Assembly: GCA_032622095.1 (NCBI GenBank)
Contig: CP136064.1
Span: 135,603,129-135,667,128 of the forward strand
Length of the DNA stretch: 64,000 bases
Direction: 5' to 3'
Source: Siphonodentalium dalli
Lineage: Eukaryota; Mollusca; Scaphopoda; Gadilida; Siphonodentaliidae
Made by a program: the position numbers and the translations under genes. Position 1 is the first letter of the stretch. Every line of letters begins with the position of its first letter. Under the pieces are notes generated by a model, which was given only the letters and a program-made list of their open reading frames with translations, did not search any database and had not been told where the DNA came from. Shown piece after piece: positions 44,364 to 58,571 of the stretch.

Positions 44364-47189
44364 AATCTTCGCCCACTCGACCACAGAATTGGAGACTACC
44401 ACTGAATATGAAAAACAGCCACACTAGAAACACCACATGGTGGCGTAATGATAACATTTCTCTTGCGCGCGATAGCGACCTGGATGTCATAATAGGTGGA
44501 GATTTCAATGAAAACTATGTACACAACGGTAATGGTAAAATAAACGGCATATGTAGCGAACGAGGTCTGACCCAACTGGTCACTGATAAAACGCATTTTA
44601 CTGAAAATTCCTCATCCATTTTCGACTTGCTCATGACTAGCAACCCTGACCTAGCTAGTTGATTCCCCTTGTGTTCTTGGCAACATATTCGACAACACAA
44701 TTAGGTATCACTGTCCGGTCGTTGCTCAGATAAAACTTTTGAATAATAAATCGGCTACAACTCTCACTAGACGTATCTGGAATTATAATCTGGCTGACTT
44801 CGATACCATGAACGAAGACTTCTTGAGCTGGAACTATGATGATAATACACCATTTGAACTATCAGCTCGTGCAGATAACTTGACTGCAAAAATTCAAAAG
44901 GTATTCAGTGAAAATATTCCCAATAAGATAGTACTGATCCGGAAAGGTAGTCCCCAATGGCTTACGTGTAATGTACGGAAACTGCATGATGAGGCAACGA
45001 AATCGATTACATAAGATAGCTAAAAGGAAAAACACACCACAAACATGGGCAAACTTCAGATCTAAACGTAATGAAACTACATCGGCTATTATAAAAAGCA
45101 AACGTGATTATGACACCAAGAATGAGAACACATTGAATGGCCCATCATATGACCAGTCTTCTTGGCGGAAAACCCTCCAAAAAATAGTATTTGCTACCAG
45201 TGATAGATCAATACCCCCCTTGAACACCAACGGCGACTTCCTGATCTCACCAACTGAAAAAGCAAATGCTTTCAATTCGTATTTTTGTAAAATTTCATCA
45301 GTTGATGACATCGGGAAACGCCTACCAGTCCTTGAACCGGATAACTCCATATCCACATTAAGCGATATAAAAATCACAACCCCTGACATTTACAAAGCGT
45401 TAAAAAGTCTTTAAATATATAAGTCAAGTGGGCCCGACGGAATAAGTCCGAGATTTTTGAAAAGTTGTGCCTCCTCACTCTGTGAACCTCTTGAATTCTA
45501 TTTTAGAACATTTACCGAAAACAGTTACTACCCACCCCAGTGGAAGCGTTCACATGTTACACCTATATTTAAGAGTGGTGATCCCGGTCTTATATCAAAT
45601 TACCGACCAATTTCTATACTAAGCTGCGTCTCAAAGGTCTATGAAAAATGTATTTATAAATATCTATGGGAATTTCTTGATGAAAACAAACTCCTATCAT
45701 GTTACCAAGCTGGTTTCATGCGCAACGATTCAACAGTTTTTCAACTTACCGAAATATATGACAATATATGTCGATCATTAGACGACGGAAAAGAGGTCCG
45801 GTGTATATTCTGTGACACAAGTAAAGCATTCGATAAAGTCTGGCACCGTGGCCTCTTGAACAAACTGACACAAATTGGTATAAGAGGAAACTTGTATAAC
45901 TTGATGAAATCGTATCTAAAATGTAGAAAACAACAGGTTGTCATAGACGGCACACGTTCGGAACTACAAGATGTAACAGCAGGTGTGCCGCTAGGCTCTG
46001 TATTAGGCCCACTTCTGTTTTTAATTTATATTAATTATATAACCGAAAATATACGGTGCAACATTCGTCTATTTGCTGATGACACTTCTCTATTTCTTAC
46101 TATCGAAGACCCCCACCATGGCCACAATATTAATCAACGATGACCTCGAAACTCTCATGTGTTGGGCATCAGAATGGCTTGTAAAATTCAATCCCCTGAA
46201 AACGGAATCTCTCCTAATCTCCAGGAAAGAAACACCAGTATATCATCCACATTTGACCATGGGAACCGCGACAATTGTTGAGGTTGACAGCCATAAACAT
46301 CTGGGACCTACTTTCGACAACATGGGCTCTTGGAGTATCCACATCAGATCTATGCTTGACAAAGCATGGAGTCGAGTAAATCTAGTACGTAAACACAGAT
46401 ACAGGCTAAGCAGAGTAACGCTTGAAAAAACATTATACATTTATCCGACCAATACTGGAATATGCCTCCCCTGTTTGGGATAACTGCCCTGATTATCTTA
46501 GTGATGACATTGAAAAGGTTCAGTATGAAATGGCCCGAATAGTAACAGGTGCAACCATCAGTACGAGTAACGCGCTTCTTTTATCAGAAACTGGCTGGGA
46601 ACTCCTCTCCTCACGTCGTAGAAAACACAATCTCTGCCAATTTTTTAAAATGATACGCGGAACTGCCCCATCAATCTTAAGAAACTATGTACGACCAATC
46701 CAGGCAAATAATTCCAGGTATAACTTCAGATTTGAACATATATAAGACTACCCTCGAATATTAACTATGATTATTACATGGATTCGTTCTTACCAGCGGC
46801 AACTACTGAATGGAACAAACTGCCGGAATCTACAAAGGGCAGCAGTACAATCGACGAATTCAAAAAGGAACTCAACAATGACAATATGCGTCCACCTGCC
46901 CATTTTTATCATAGTAAATGCCGTAAATCACACATCCTTCATACCCGGTTAAGACTGAACTGTAGCCACCTGAGTGGAGACCTGACAGATAATCATGTTA
47001 AAAATTTCCCCTTTTGTCTATGTGGGGAATTTGAGACAACTTACCACTATCTCTTTGAATGTACACTTTATCAAGAACCCAGAAAAGAACTATATGACTC
47101 CCTACCCAATGTTGCCCTATCTGAAAACACTCTACTGCGGGGATCAAGTGAGCTAATTAGCCTTCGCGAAAACAAAGAAATATTTAATA
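44364..47189 (+). pseudogene. LINE-C, mirror copy
   Basis: Plus-strand counterpart of 18225-21050 with the same frameshifts. RT pieces at 45457-46143 (YRPISILSCV here versus YRPISLLSCV on the left) and catalytic LFADDTSLFL near 46070. Thumb at 46073-46745 and C-terminal knuckle at 46778-47189. 5' truncated and 3' truncated at the same bases. Confidence 0.85.
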
Positions 47190-47774
47190 TATATATATCT
47201 TCATTCCTCCATATAATGAAGAGCATATATATAAATATTATAAATAAATTGTTAACACAAATACATCCAATTTGAGAACACAAATACATCCTGCATGCAG
47301 GAATTTGGCTATGCAATATACAGGGTTATACAATTTGCCTGACAAAGAGACAAATACGAACATATTTGAGTGCATATAAGCATGCATACCCTCACGAGCA
47401 CCGACACGACCGCACACCCACATACACGCCCACCCTCACACACCTATATATGTATACAAACATGTACATACACATATACTGACATATATGCATATACAAA
47501 GATATACATGCATACACATATACATGCACACGAGAGAGGGAGCGCACGTGCACAGCCGCGCCAGCACTCGTGAATATATGCATGGTTATATACATATATA
47601 TAAATGTTCATATAAATATATATGCATATATACACACACATACATCCACGTAGACACACACACATACGAATACATATGTAACGGTCAGGTAACTATATGT
47701 GCACGATTATATGTGCATGCATATCTGATTAAATATACACCAACGCATAAATGGTACATGGCTGTATGCGGAAG
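47190..47774. repeat. TG/TA microsatellite region, mirror copy
   Basis: Reverse complement of 17640-18224. Confidence 0.8.
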
Positions 47775-47778
47775 TTAA

Positions 47779-48247
47779 AGGTACTCAACCCGTAAAGAGG
47801 GTCCCCATCTCAACAGATTCCAACAACAACAATCCGATCAGAGGGTCCTATATTACTATTTCTTTGGCTTTGGGGGTAAAAAATATTTGATTCGAATCGA
47901 GGAACCCATCAAACAAAGCTCAGAGTTATTAGATATTGATTTTTCAAATTTGTTATGTTCTCGAGATGAGTACTGATAACTGCCGTAATCTGCTCTGGAT
48001 GTGTACTCCAAATCTATTCAAACAGACAAGGATGAATAACTCTAAAATCAAGTGGTAATTTTAACGCAATTTTGATTGAGTTCTGGGCCAGATAGTATTC
48101 CCGATAATGAAAAATAATAGATTTCTAAAATCGATATCTAACAAATCTGAGCTTTGATGGGTGACTTCCTCGACTCGAATCAAATATTTTTGACCCCCGA
48201 AGCCATTGAAATAGTAATTGAGAGGAGTTTTATCGGGTTGAGTACCT
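47779..48247. mobile_element. Second-family TTAA MITE, mirror copy
   Basis: TTAA at 47775-47778 and 48248-48251; termini as at 17167-17635. Confidence 0.85.
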
Positions 48248-48251
48248 TTAA

Positions 48252-48877
48252 GGGTATGCATAAATTTGCGTTTATTGCCGTGTTTAAAGAAAGGTTATAC
48301 TTTGTTAAGACTGTTATCTTAAGTGCAAGCGGGATAACTCTAAAGTTTGGATAATTGCGAAAGTTATATGGCATGAATATACATATATATATACACTTGA
48401 ATATGTATACACATATACACATGTATATATATATATATTCACGCATACATATGTATACACATATACAATTACACATGGGTATGGCTTTTGTGATCATGCA
48501 TCCGGGAGAATACACATGGGTATGGTTTGTGTGATCATGCATCCGGGAGAATACTAAGATTCATGGACGTCCGATGAAGTGAGGCTATGTGAAGTGTATA
48601 GTACGTAAACTGTAAATAGTGAACAAATGAATGAAATATGGGTAATTTGAAATATATGCATATTTGACTGAAGGATGCATGGTACTGAATTGGCAAATGC
48701 TGTGACATAGATAATTTACCAACTAACAGTAAATGTATTAATGAAAAATTAACGCTATTCTACTCCTAAAGAGTGCTGATCACTTTAGTTAACCATTATC
48801 AAAGTGAAACCGTTTCCACATAAATGCTGTTGTCCTAACGAGCAAGCGAGACAGATTAGATTGATTATCTGAGAGTA
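48252..48877. repeat. Mirror of 16537-17162 with the 41-bp duplication
   Basis: Tandem 41-bp unit at about 48472-48553. No supported gene. Confidence 0.75.
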
Positions 48878-51800
48878 ATAGTCCAGGAGATATTGGTCGA
48901 CCTCTGCACCCCCCCCCCCCTCCCCCAGGACTCAACTTCACCCTACCTAATTTTCTTTCTTAAGGTCTCCTCTAATTTTATTCACTTGTTAACAAGAAAA
49001 AAAAGTGGCCGCAGAGACTCCAGACAAGATGGCGTCCATCATGGCGGCCATTTAAAAAAAATGCACCAGGTCTCTTTGATCGCCGTTATAGTAAAGATGA
49101 TATCACATGCGGTATTGTTTTCCGCTCGATTCGTTATGCGAATATTCAACCCTTACAAATTAGCCAAAAATCCGACACCAGTATCAAATATGGCGGCCAA
49201 GATGGCCGCCGAAATGTGAAAATATGCTATTTTTCTGACATGTTACCACCTTTCGTTTGTCTCTGTGGGAAAATGTTGGAATCTTTGCGTCATGTTATAC
49301 ATGTATCACATAGAGGAGTCATTGGCGACCACATGGGGACCATAATATACATTCATTGTGGGATATTTTTGTCCGATATCACGTTTTCCCAAATGCCGGT
49401 ATAATAGGTCAAAGCCGAATCTACGTTAATAACGCGATGTAATGTTTCGAATCAATGCATATATATGTGCAGGAGATACTCAAGCTAGGATTCCTCTTAT
49501 ACCTGAGTTGAGGAATATTTACCCAAATCCAAGATGGCGGCCAAAATGGCCACCAGAAATAAAAAATCGCCGAAAATCGCCGATTTTAACATAAGTGAGC
49601 ATTATTGTCATGAAAACTCCACACCTGCTTAATATTGTGAGTTGGGAACATTTAGGCGAAGAACTTTCCTTGTACCATATCCAAATAAAAGTCCGCCAAA
49701 TCCAAAATGGCGCCCACAATGGCGGATAGATTTTGAAAAATCACCGAAATTTCCTCATATTCACATCATTGGGCATTATTGTCGAGACAACTCCATCCAT
49801 GCGTACAGTTGAGTTGGAAATACTGAGGTGAAGTAATTACCTTACATCTCATGTAAGAAATGGTTTTCCAAATCGAAGATGGCAGCCAAAATGGCGACCG
49901 AAATTTGAAAACACGGCTACATTCCTTTACTTTCTTAGGATGGGCGTTATTGTTTTGCGATTTATACCCACCATTACATGTTTATATTTATGAATTATTC
50001 ATTAGGGTTTGGCAAGTGATACTCACAGTCAATATGGCGGCCAAACTGGCGGCCAGAAATTGAAAAGAAGCCGATATTATCACTTACTAATTTCAACTTT
50101 TTGTCATAATATCGATTTGTATAGACGATACGGTACATAATATAAGCCATCTATTAGTTCCAATGTAAGTCGTAGCCTTTTGGAAGGATGAAAACCCACA
50201 ATAGCGATGTGGCATTTCAAAATCCATTCTCCACTAAGGGCTCATACTGGCCGTAAACCGTATATAGGTGCGCCGAATAGTTATATTATGACTTCCAAGA
50301 ATCAAAACAACAGTACCTGAGCTTATTCTGAATTGCCACATTCAGCATTATCTAGACCCGTTTCCGTCTCTTCGTCAGATTAATCTATCTCACTCACAAC
50401 AACAGTTTACTACACTTCTTTGTAGAAGGGTGCCACTAATCGGAATGTTTCAAACAATACATATGCCGGTGTGCAGCTCACGTGTTTTTATCGAAAGCTT
50501 GGAATTCTTAGCGAGCTTCATTCGTGGTATAGCTTATGGTATAATTGAGATGCTACATATGGGGTATTGTCGTCATCTTGTGTAATACACTAGAAAGGTA
50601 TTCGTCGATGCGTATACTAGCTTTCAGAAGGATCTATCTGCGTATTGTCAGCTTTGGTGACCTAATGGGGATAACAACGTGTACACCTGGTGATCTTCCC
50701 AAACAGCCACTTCCCAATATATGGTTAATCAATTCACATACTCATCTAATGCACTGACGTACCCGGACAACTTCTGTATATGGCTTCGAATGTTGAAAGC
50801 CCGACATTTGACGGATGTATTTCTGCTAAGGCGTAAAAGACAATAATGCATAATATACCCAAACTCCTTGAACATGATCATAAGAATAAGCTTGTTGGCG
50901 CCAAGCAATCGTCTCACCGAACAGATCCAAGCAGATGATAACAATACACACGGTGCTAGTTTGTAGGTATGTGTCATGATAGTCGAAATGAAATTGGACC
51001 ATGACTGCACCGCCCCTTATTTTGTTATGTTTTAGATTCAGACAGGATCTCGTGTGTGGCTTTGCTTTCCTTGTATGCTAAGATTGTATGTTCCCATCCG
51101 TTTGGAAGCCGTTCTTAAATAACTGGACCAGGCGTGTGCCATTGGTTACTGCTGTATAAGCCCCACCAAGACTGTGGTGTAGTCTTAAAAGCGATACCTT
51201 TGATAGTTGGTTGATATGTCATACTCACGCTGGGTGGTATGGTTCAAGAAAGTACAAATGCCATCAACAAAAGGGTGAAATGTTCAACGCGAAGAACATC
51301 CAGAGGAATGTTACGTTGATGAGATCTTGCATTCAGTTCAACAAACGTTGGTACACCAAGTGATTTCACCATTGCGACCATTTTCCTGCATGAGACATAA
51401 ACTACTATATTCTAAAGTTATATATATAAAGCTATATGATCATAAAGGTCGCGTTCCCCAACGTCCACAGCCATTGCCATCGAGACTATAAATTGTTCTT
51501 AAAATACATAGTGAAATAAATGCACTACAGTTCCTGGCATTTTCTTGAATAATACCACCCACATACTGTCACTAACCCTGAGATAGGATAACAAAACACG
51601 CATACATTCATGCTATAAAGACATTATCCTTTAGTCCATCGGACTGTTTTGATGGAGGCTAGCATAGTATTATCCAGACAAAAATGTACGTAGTTGAACC
51701 AGAAAGGCTTCGAAACGGATGTGGAAATACAATCTTACCACACCAATTAAAACCGACACGCATGACATTCTATATCTTAAACATGCACCAGGTGTAGGGG

Positions 51801-53908
51801 TGGTGTATACCGTGGACCATTTCATTCCCACTATCATGGCGCATGTCCACAAACTAGCACCACGAGCATTGTTCTTCTCTGCTGGGAGATATTCGACGAG
51901 ACAACTGCGGGGCGTCACACAGTTTGCTTCGGATCATGGTCAAGGAGTGTGGGTAGTCTGTACATTATGGTCTTCTCCTTAGCAGATATACATCTGTCCA
52001 AGGGAATGAGACAGCCAACAACCTTCGAAACACTGTCGAAGTTGTCCACATATGCCAATTCGTTCGCTGAATTTGTGAGTTGACGAACCATCTATTGAGA
52101 AGTGACTAGCTAACTGGTTCGCCAGGTGTACATGTCGTTATCCCCATGGGGTCCCGGGTATGAGACACATACAGATGACCTTCTGTAGGCCTGTATACTC
52201 ATCGGTCATATGCCTTCCTAGTTCAAGATGACGCACAAATATCATATTTAGCAAATATTTAAAATCGTAAGCTAGACACCGGAAAATGAATTGTTTGAAA
52301 CGTTATGATTAGAGGGACCCTACTCCCAGGAAGTGGTGAATACTTTGTCGGTGTGAGCGACCTAGATTTATCAGAAAAAGAAATGGAAGCTGGTCCAGAT
52401 AATTATGGACGTGACGTGGCAAATCAGAATTTGTTATCAGGTAATTGTTCTGATATAACTATTCGGCACACCTACACTTACGGCCATTATCGGCGCTAAG
52501 TGGAGAATGGATTTCCAAATGCCACATCGCGATATTAATTGTGGTTTTTCATCTTTCCAGAAGGATACGAGCTATGTTATGCGTTTTGATACATTTAAGT
52601 TGAACTAGTAGATGGTTTATGTACAGTTTCGTCCATACATACCGATATTATGACAAAAAGTTGAAATTAATATGTGAAAATATCGATTTCTTTTCAATTT
52701 CTAGCCGCCAATTTAGCAGCGATCTTGGCTGTGAGTATCAATTGTCAAACCCTAATGAATACTTCATGTCAATATTCCATATCAACATGTAATGGTCGAT
52801 ATAAATCGCGAAACAATAACGCCCATCGTAAGAAAGTAAAGGAATGTAGACTTGTTTTCAAATTTCGGTCGCCATTTTGGCCGCCATCTTCGAGTTGGAA
52901 AACAATTTCTTACATGAGATGTAAGGTAATTACTTCACCTCAGTATTTCCAACTCAACTGTAAGCATGGGTGGAGTTGTCTCGACAATAATGCCCAATGA
53001 TGTAAATATGAGGGAATTTCGGTGATTTTTCAAAATCTGTCCGCCATTGTGGGCGCCATTTTGGATTTGGCGGACTTTTATTTGGATATGGTACAAGGAA
53101 AGTTCTTCGCCTAAATGTTCCCAACTCACAATAGTAAGCAGGTGTGGAGTTTTCATGACAATAATGCTCACTTATGTTAAAATCGGTGATTTTCGGCGAT
53201 TTTTTATTTCTGGCGGCCATTTTGGCCGCCATCTTGGATTTGGGTAAATATTCCTCAACTCAGGTACAAGAGGAATCCTAGCTTGAGTATCTCCTGCACA
53301 TATATATGCATGGGTGTTGTTATAATAGCAATAACATTCATTGATTCGAAACATTACATCGCGTTATTAACGTAGATTCGGCTGTGACCTATTATACCGG
53401 CATTTGGGAAAACGTGATATCGGACAAAAATATCCCGCAATGAATGTATATTATGGTCCCCATGTGTTCGCCAATGACTCCTCTATACGATAAATGTATA
53501 ACATGACGCAAAGATGCCAACATTTTCCCACAGAGACAAACGAAAGGTGGTAACATGTAAGAAAAATAGCATATTTTCACATTTCGGCGGCCATCTTGGC
53601 CGCCATATTGGATTCTGGTGTCGGATTTTTGGCTAATTTGTAAGGGTTGTATATTAGCATAACGAATCGAGCGGAAAACAAGACCTCATGTGCTATCATC
53701 TTTACTATAATAGCGATCAAAGAGACCTGGTGCATATACAAAAAATGGCCGCCATGATGGACGCCATCTTGTCTGGAGTCTCTGCGGCCACTTTTTTTTC
53801 TTGTTAACAAGTGAAAAAAATTAGAGGAGACATTAAGAAAGAAAATTAGTGGGGTGAAGTTGAGTCCTGGGGGGGGGTGCACAGGTCGACCAATATCTCC
53901 TGGACTAT
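48878..53908. mobile_element. Fold-back element, mirror copy
   Basis: Begins ATAGTCCAGGAG at 48878 and ends CTCCTGGACTAT at 53908. Because the element is itself a palindrome, the window contains four related 2.4-kb arms: two near-identical pairs between the giant arms, and diverged within each element. The poly-C near 48909 differs by one base from its counterpart. Confidence 0.85.
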
Positions 53909-55782
53909 AAAGCGAGATCTCTAGGTGGCGATCCTAGAAGGGCAGACAGTAGCTGCAAACGGGGCATTTGGTCTAGGTAGAGGAAACAGTTAATGCCATA
54001 ATGGTCAATGATGTGGTACCACATGACATTCCGAATATGTAGCAATGACGGGCAATCTAACAAGATATGTTGTACTACACATGAGTAGGTCGCTAAACAA
54101 TGTTTGCATGTATCATTTTGGCCGAAAGCTGTATGTGCGATTATGCGACCGATCAATAGGAATATAAATTTTTCCTCCGGAAATTGTGAGCATAGTTTCC
54201 ATATACCGATCGTTCGTAGCGTGGGGTGAATGGTACGGAATGCTGTTAAAGAGCAGTCGCCGGAGATACGATTATACCAGTCAAGTTCATCTAACTCCTT
54301 TACAGCTGTCCGTACCAAGCGTTTCCACGCCACGGGCGATGGGAATTCATTGGAATTAGCATATTCAATAAGGTGATGTTCAATATTATAGTTACATAGA
54401 ATGCACCATATGTCATGTATAAAAGATGTTTCGTCTGTTGACAGACCAGATATGAAATCATACAAACGTCGTAGGAATAACTGTTTCGATGCTTTCTCTT
54501 GATTTGGCCCACAGAAAGCGCCAAGCATTGAGAGTTTCCGACGATCGATCCACGATTCTAGCGAGGAACAGCCTAGACAGCCTTGTGCAATAACTGTTCG
54601 GGTCCTCGTCGGAAAACCTTGCATATGCTTGATGCAAATTATGTGGGCCTTCTCAAGCTTATCTATTTGAGTTGTGTTTAGGTTCCAGAGAAGTTCACTG
54701 CCATACAACCCGGAAGGAATGACTATTGTTCTGTAAAGTTTGTATGAACTTTGAGGAGAGATACCACCAGGGTATAGGCCAACATCGGAGAGGCCGAAAT
54801 ATGTCCCCCTTAATTTTGTGCATATGGCATCGACAAATTTGTTATTGAAATAAGATTTGGAAAGCAGAATTCCCAGGTGAGTGTAGGAGTCAACTTCGCT
54901 GAGAAAGGATGATCCAAATGGCCATCATCTTGCACATTTATCGGCTTCTTGTTTTGATTCATTGAAAACCATTATGACGGTTTTCGATGAATTATAACTG
55001 AAGCGGCATTTATTACTGTATTCAATGCATAATTCATATAGGCCAACAAGACCTGGGCGGGATAGAGAGAGAAGCATCATGTCATCGGCTTGGGTGGGAG
55101 ATGAACAATTCAATGAGTGGATACGAAGGCCCAATTTTGATTTCTCAATAATATGGAGGAGATCGTCTGCGTATATATTGTACCACAGAGGTGATAATAT
55201 TGATCCTTGTCTGGTTCCTTGAGACAAGGAGAACCAGTCGGAATATGTTCCGTCGCTGCGGATACAACATTTTATGCCAGATAATAATTCTCGTATGATG
55301 AGCCATGTTTTGCCTGGTAATCCTCTGTGAAATAATTTATACAAGAGGCCATTTATCCATACACAGTCGAAAGCTTTACGCACGTCCAATAGACATGAAT
55401 AAAGCTTATTGTGCTGTTCCCTGGCGTAACTAATACATTCTTGCACAAAACATGATGTCATGGTGCAACTGATCCCTTTTTCGAAACCATGTTGTAACGG
55501 ATGGACGGCGATTGAAGATGGCATGAACGTTTCCAATCTAAGATATATCACCCTCTCAAATAGCTTGTAAATGGCAGGTAATATGGTAATTGCTCTATAG
55601 CTATCAAAGCTGTCTTTAGGTTTTCGTCCACCCTTGTAAAGAGACACCATGACGCCCCGTTTTGCTGCAAGAGGTACGTGTGAGTATTCAAACATATATG
55701 AGAATAAATGTGCGAGGCAATTGAGCAACGCTTCACCACCGAAAATGATGTGCTCGTCAGCTAATATTACATAGGACAGCCC
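53905..55782 (-). pseudogene. LINE-A RT and C-terminal domain, mirror copy
   Basis: Minus-strand counterpart of 9631-11508: frames 55782-54925 and 54924-53905 separated by the same TGA (54925-54927). Confidence 0.85.
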
Positions 55783-55786
55783 GGGA

Positions 55787-58564
55787 GTGACTGAATTCAA
55801 AATATTATCATTAAATGTGTGTGGGTTAGTTTCGAAATTGAAGGACCCAGAATTTATAGAATTTATCAACAAATTTGATCTTATTTTTTTTCAGGAAACC
55901 AAGACAGATAATGTAGACTCGATTAATAGAGAAAATTTCCATATCATTGGTGTAAAAAAACGAATGAAAGTATCTCGAATTAGATCTGGTGGCCTTTGTA
56001 TAGCAGTACGGGACACACACAAGGAACATTTCACATTTGTCAAAGACAGTTGTAATGAAGCCTTGTGGTGTAAATACAAAAGTGGATATGGAAAAACATA
56101 TGTATTTGGAAACATATATATTCCCCCAGAAAATTCTAAATTCTCCAAAGGAAATGAATATGAAAATTTGCATTTATCAATACTTGAAAAAATTATCAGC
56201 TATGATTATGTTATGATAGCTGAAGATTTTAATGCCCGTACGGGCAATTCAAATGATCATGATCATGCATCAAAATTGATAAAAGAATACAAAATTGTGA
56301 ACTTCACCCCTTTTAGAAATAACCCAGATTATACTACCAATGGTTCAGGTAGAAAGTTCATGCAAATGACCAATGAATTAGGCATGTTAATCTACAATGG
56401 TCGCATTGGACAATGTTCGGCAAAATACACCAGCAACAATATCAGTGTTATAGACTACGCCGTTGGCTCGCCGCGATTTTCAAAATGTGTCAAAAATGTC
56501 ATTATATATGACCACTCTGACCTACTGTCTGACATCCATTGTCCTCTCGTAGTAATATGTGACCTAGAATCATACACCCAGACACAACAAATAATAAAAA
56601 CAAAGCAACGCACGAGAAAAAGATCACGTAAAGCGCCTTATCGGAAACCACCAATCATTAAAAATTGGAATAGCGAAACCGTCGACTCTTTCATGCGTAA
56701 TATCGATAGAAATGCAATGAACGATCTGCACGAGCGAATACAGTTCACGAGCGACGCCGATCAAAACCCACCCGATAGCGAAATAGACACCCTGACCGAA
56801 TCAATCAACGCGCTCCTCTTTAATGCGGCGGAACAATTAAACACAAAACACAAAAAGCGAAACACACGCGATCGTAGTTCACTCAAATGGAAACCAGTAA
56901 ACACTTGGTTTTCGCGTGATTGTAGGACGGCGCGCACGGCATACCGGAAAGCGAGGAAACTCTTCAAAATAAACATATCGGAAACCAATCGACTTAAAAT
57001 GATAGAATGTAGACGTACTTATAAAAACGCACTTCGCATCAGCACTCTCCGACACAATAAAAATATCAGCAAGGAGATACACACACGCCGCGTTAGTTCC
57101 CCTAAGGACTTTTGGTCCTTTATTAAGAAATTAGATAATAATATAACTGACAAACCGACACCGGAAGCCGACGATTTTAAATCATACTTTGAGCTCGAAG
57201 ACGTATTATCGGGGGGAGGTGGTTTGGAAACACACGTTCATGAAACGGTTTACTGTCAAAATGTACACAACGTGGACCAAACTTTGCTAAACGCCAATAT
57301 TACCCTCGATGAGGTACAGAAATCAGTGAAAAAACTGAAACATGGCAAAGCACCAGGATTCGATAATATAACTAATGCATTTATAAAAAGTTCTCTTGGT
57401 GTCATGGGCATTATTTATCAACGATACTTCAATCTTATTCTAAAGACTGGGATAATACCTCATTCATGGAAAGTCGGAGTTATACGCCCCATTTACAAAA
57501 GAAAGGGGGATTACATGGACCCAGGTAACTATAGAAAAATAACACTACTCAGTTGTATCTCCAAAGTTTTTACGAGCATTATCAATGACCGAATTAGAAT
57601 ATTTCTTGACCAAAACAACCTACAATCAGAATGCCAGGCAGGTTTTCGAAAGGGGTACTCCACTATGGACCACACTTTCTCCCTGTACGCATTGATAAAC
57701 CTCCTGAAAAGCAATAATGATAAGTTATATAGCGCATTCATCGACTTCTCAAAAGCGTTTGATTCTGTATGGAGAGCAGGTCTTTGGAAAAAACTCCTGA
57801 GTCACGGGGTCGAAGGGAAAATCCTTAACGTCATAAAAGCTATGTACAATGAAATGAAATCATGCGTTAGAATAGGCCAGGAAGAATCTGAACTATTCCC
57901 CAGTCTCATTGGTTTGAAACAAGGGGACAACTTATCACCTTTGACCTTCGCTATATACATAAACGATCTAGAAAATTATCTAAGAATACACGGTTGTGAT
58001 GGAATAAACCTGGAAAAGTTCAAAGAATTAGATACTGGTGTATACCTTAAGCTATTCTTGCTAATTTATGCGGATGACACAGTTTTAATAGCAAATTCAA
58101 AAGCTGGTTTACAAAAATCTCTCGATTGCTTTAACCACTACTGCAATAGTTGGAAATTGAAAGTTAACATATCAAAGACTAAAGTATTGATTTTCGATCG
58201 CAGACGCACCAAAACTAGTACAGAGACATTCACTATCGGCGACCAGACCATTGAAATTGTTGATAGCTACAAATACCTTGGCACTATATTTCATAAAAAT
58301 AATTCCTTCGCGCTTGAACGAAATTTAAGATGCCAACAAGCAAAAAACTCAATATATGCGTTACTAAATAAAGCGCGAACAAATAAGCTTACAACTGCCA
58401 CTATACTTGAAATCTATGAGAAATCTGTTATCCCCATACTCACATATGGGGCAGAGGTCTGGGGTCATGAAAATCTTACGTGTTTTGACAAAATGGAATT
58501 ATGGTTTCTTAAATATATCCTCAAACTGAAAAAAAACTACACCAAATGCGTTCATCTATGGTGA
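55787..58564 (+). CDS. LINE-B ORF2: APE endonuclease + reverse transcriptase, 925 codons
   Basis: The longest ORF in the window. It opens at GTG 55787 and, unlike the left copy, includes the first endonuclease box KILSLNVCGLVSKLKDPE (metal-binding Asn). Then come FFQETKTDNVD, AEDFNART, SVIDYAVGS, HSDLLSD, the RT boxes DFSKAFDSVW, GLKQGDNLSPL and IYADDTVLI, and a thumb with YKYLGTIFH. No ATG precedes the first box and the element border lies within a few bases, so the true start codon has been lost by 5' truncation. A shared one-base slip after KCVHLW cuts off the C-terminal domain. Confidence 0.9.
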   Translation: MTEFKILSLNVCGLVSKLKDPEFIEFINKFDLIFFQETKTDNVDSINRENFHIIGVKKRMKVSRIRSGGLCIAVRDTHKEHFTFVKDSCNEALWCKYKSGYGKTYVFGNIYIPPENSKFSKGNEYENLHLSILEKIISYDYVMIAEDFNARTGNSNDHDHASKLIKEYKIVNFTPFRNNPDYTTNGSGRKFMQMTNELGMLIYNGRIGQCSAKYTSNNISVIDYAVGSPRFSKCVKNVIIYDHSDLLSDIHCPLVVICDLESYTQTQQIIKTKQRTRKRSRKAPYRKPPIIKNWNSETVDSFMRNIDRNAMNDLHERIQFTSDADQNPPDSEIDTLTESINALLFNAAEQLNTKHKKRNTRDRSSLKWKPVNTWFSRDCRTARTAYRKARKLFKINISETNRLKMIECRRTYKNALRISTLRHNKNISKEIHTRRVSSPKDFWSFIKKLDNNITDKPTPEADDFKSYFELEDVLSGGGGLETHVHETVYCQNVHNVDQTLLNANITLDEVQKSVKKLKHGKAPGFDNITNAFIKSSLGVMGIIYQRYFNLILKTGIIPHSWKVGVIRPIYKRKGDYMDPGNYRKITLLSCISKVFTSIINDRIRIFLDQNNLQSECQAGFRKGYSTMDHTFSLYALINLLKSNNDKLYSAFIDFSKAFDSVWRAGLWKKLLSHGVEGKILNVIKAMYNEMKSCVRIGQEESELFPSLIGLKQGDNLSPLTFAIYINDLENYLRIHGCDGINLEKFKELDTGVYLKLFLLIYADDTVLIANSKAGLQKSLDCFNHYCNSWKLKVNISKTKVLIFDRRRTKTSTETFTIGDQTIEIVDSYKYLGTIFHKNNSFALERNLRCQQAKNSIYALLNKARTNKLTTATILEIYEKSVIPILTYGAEVWGHENLTCFDKMELWFLKYILKLKKNYTKCVHLW

Positions 58565-58571
58565 ACTTGGA

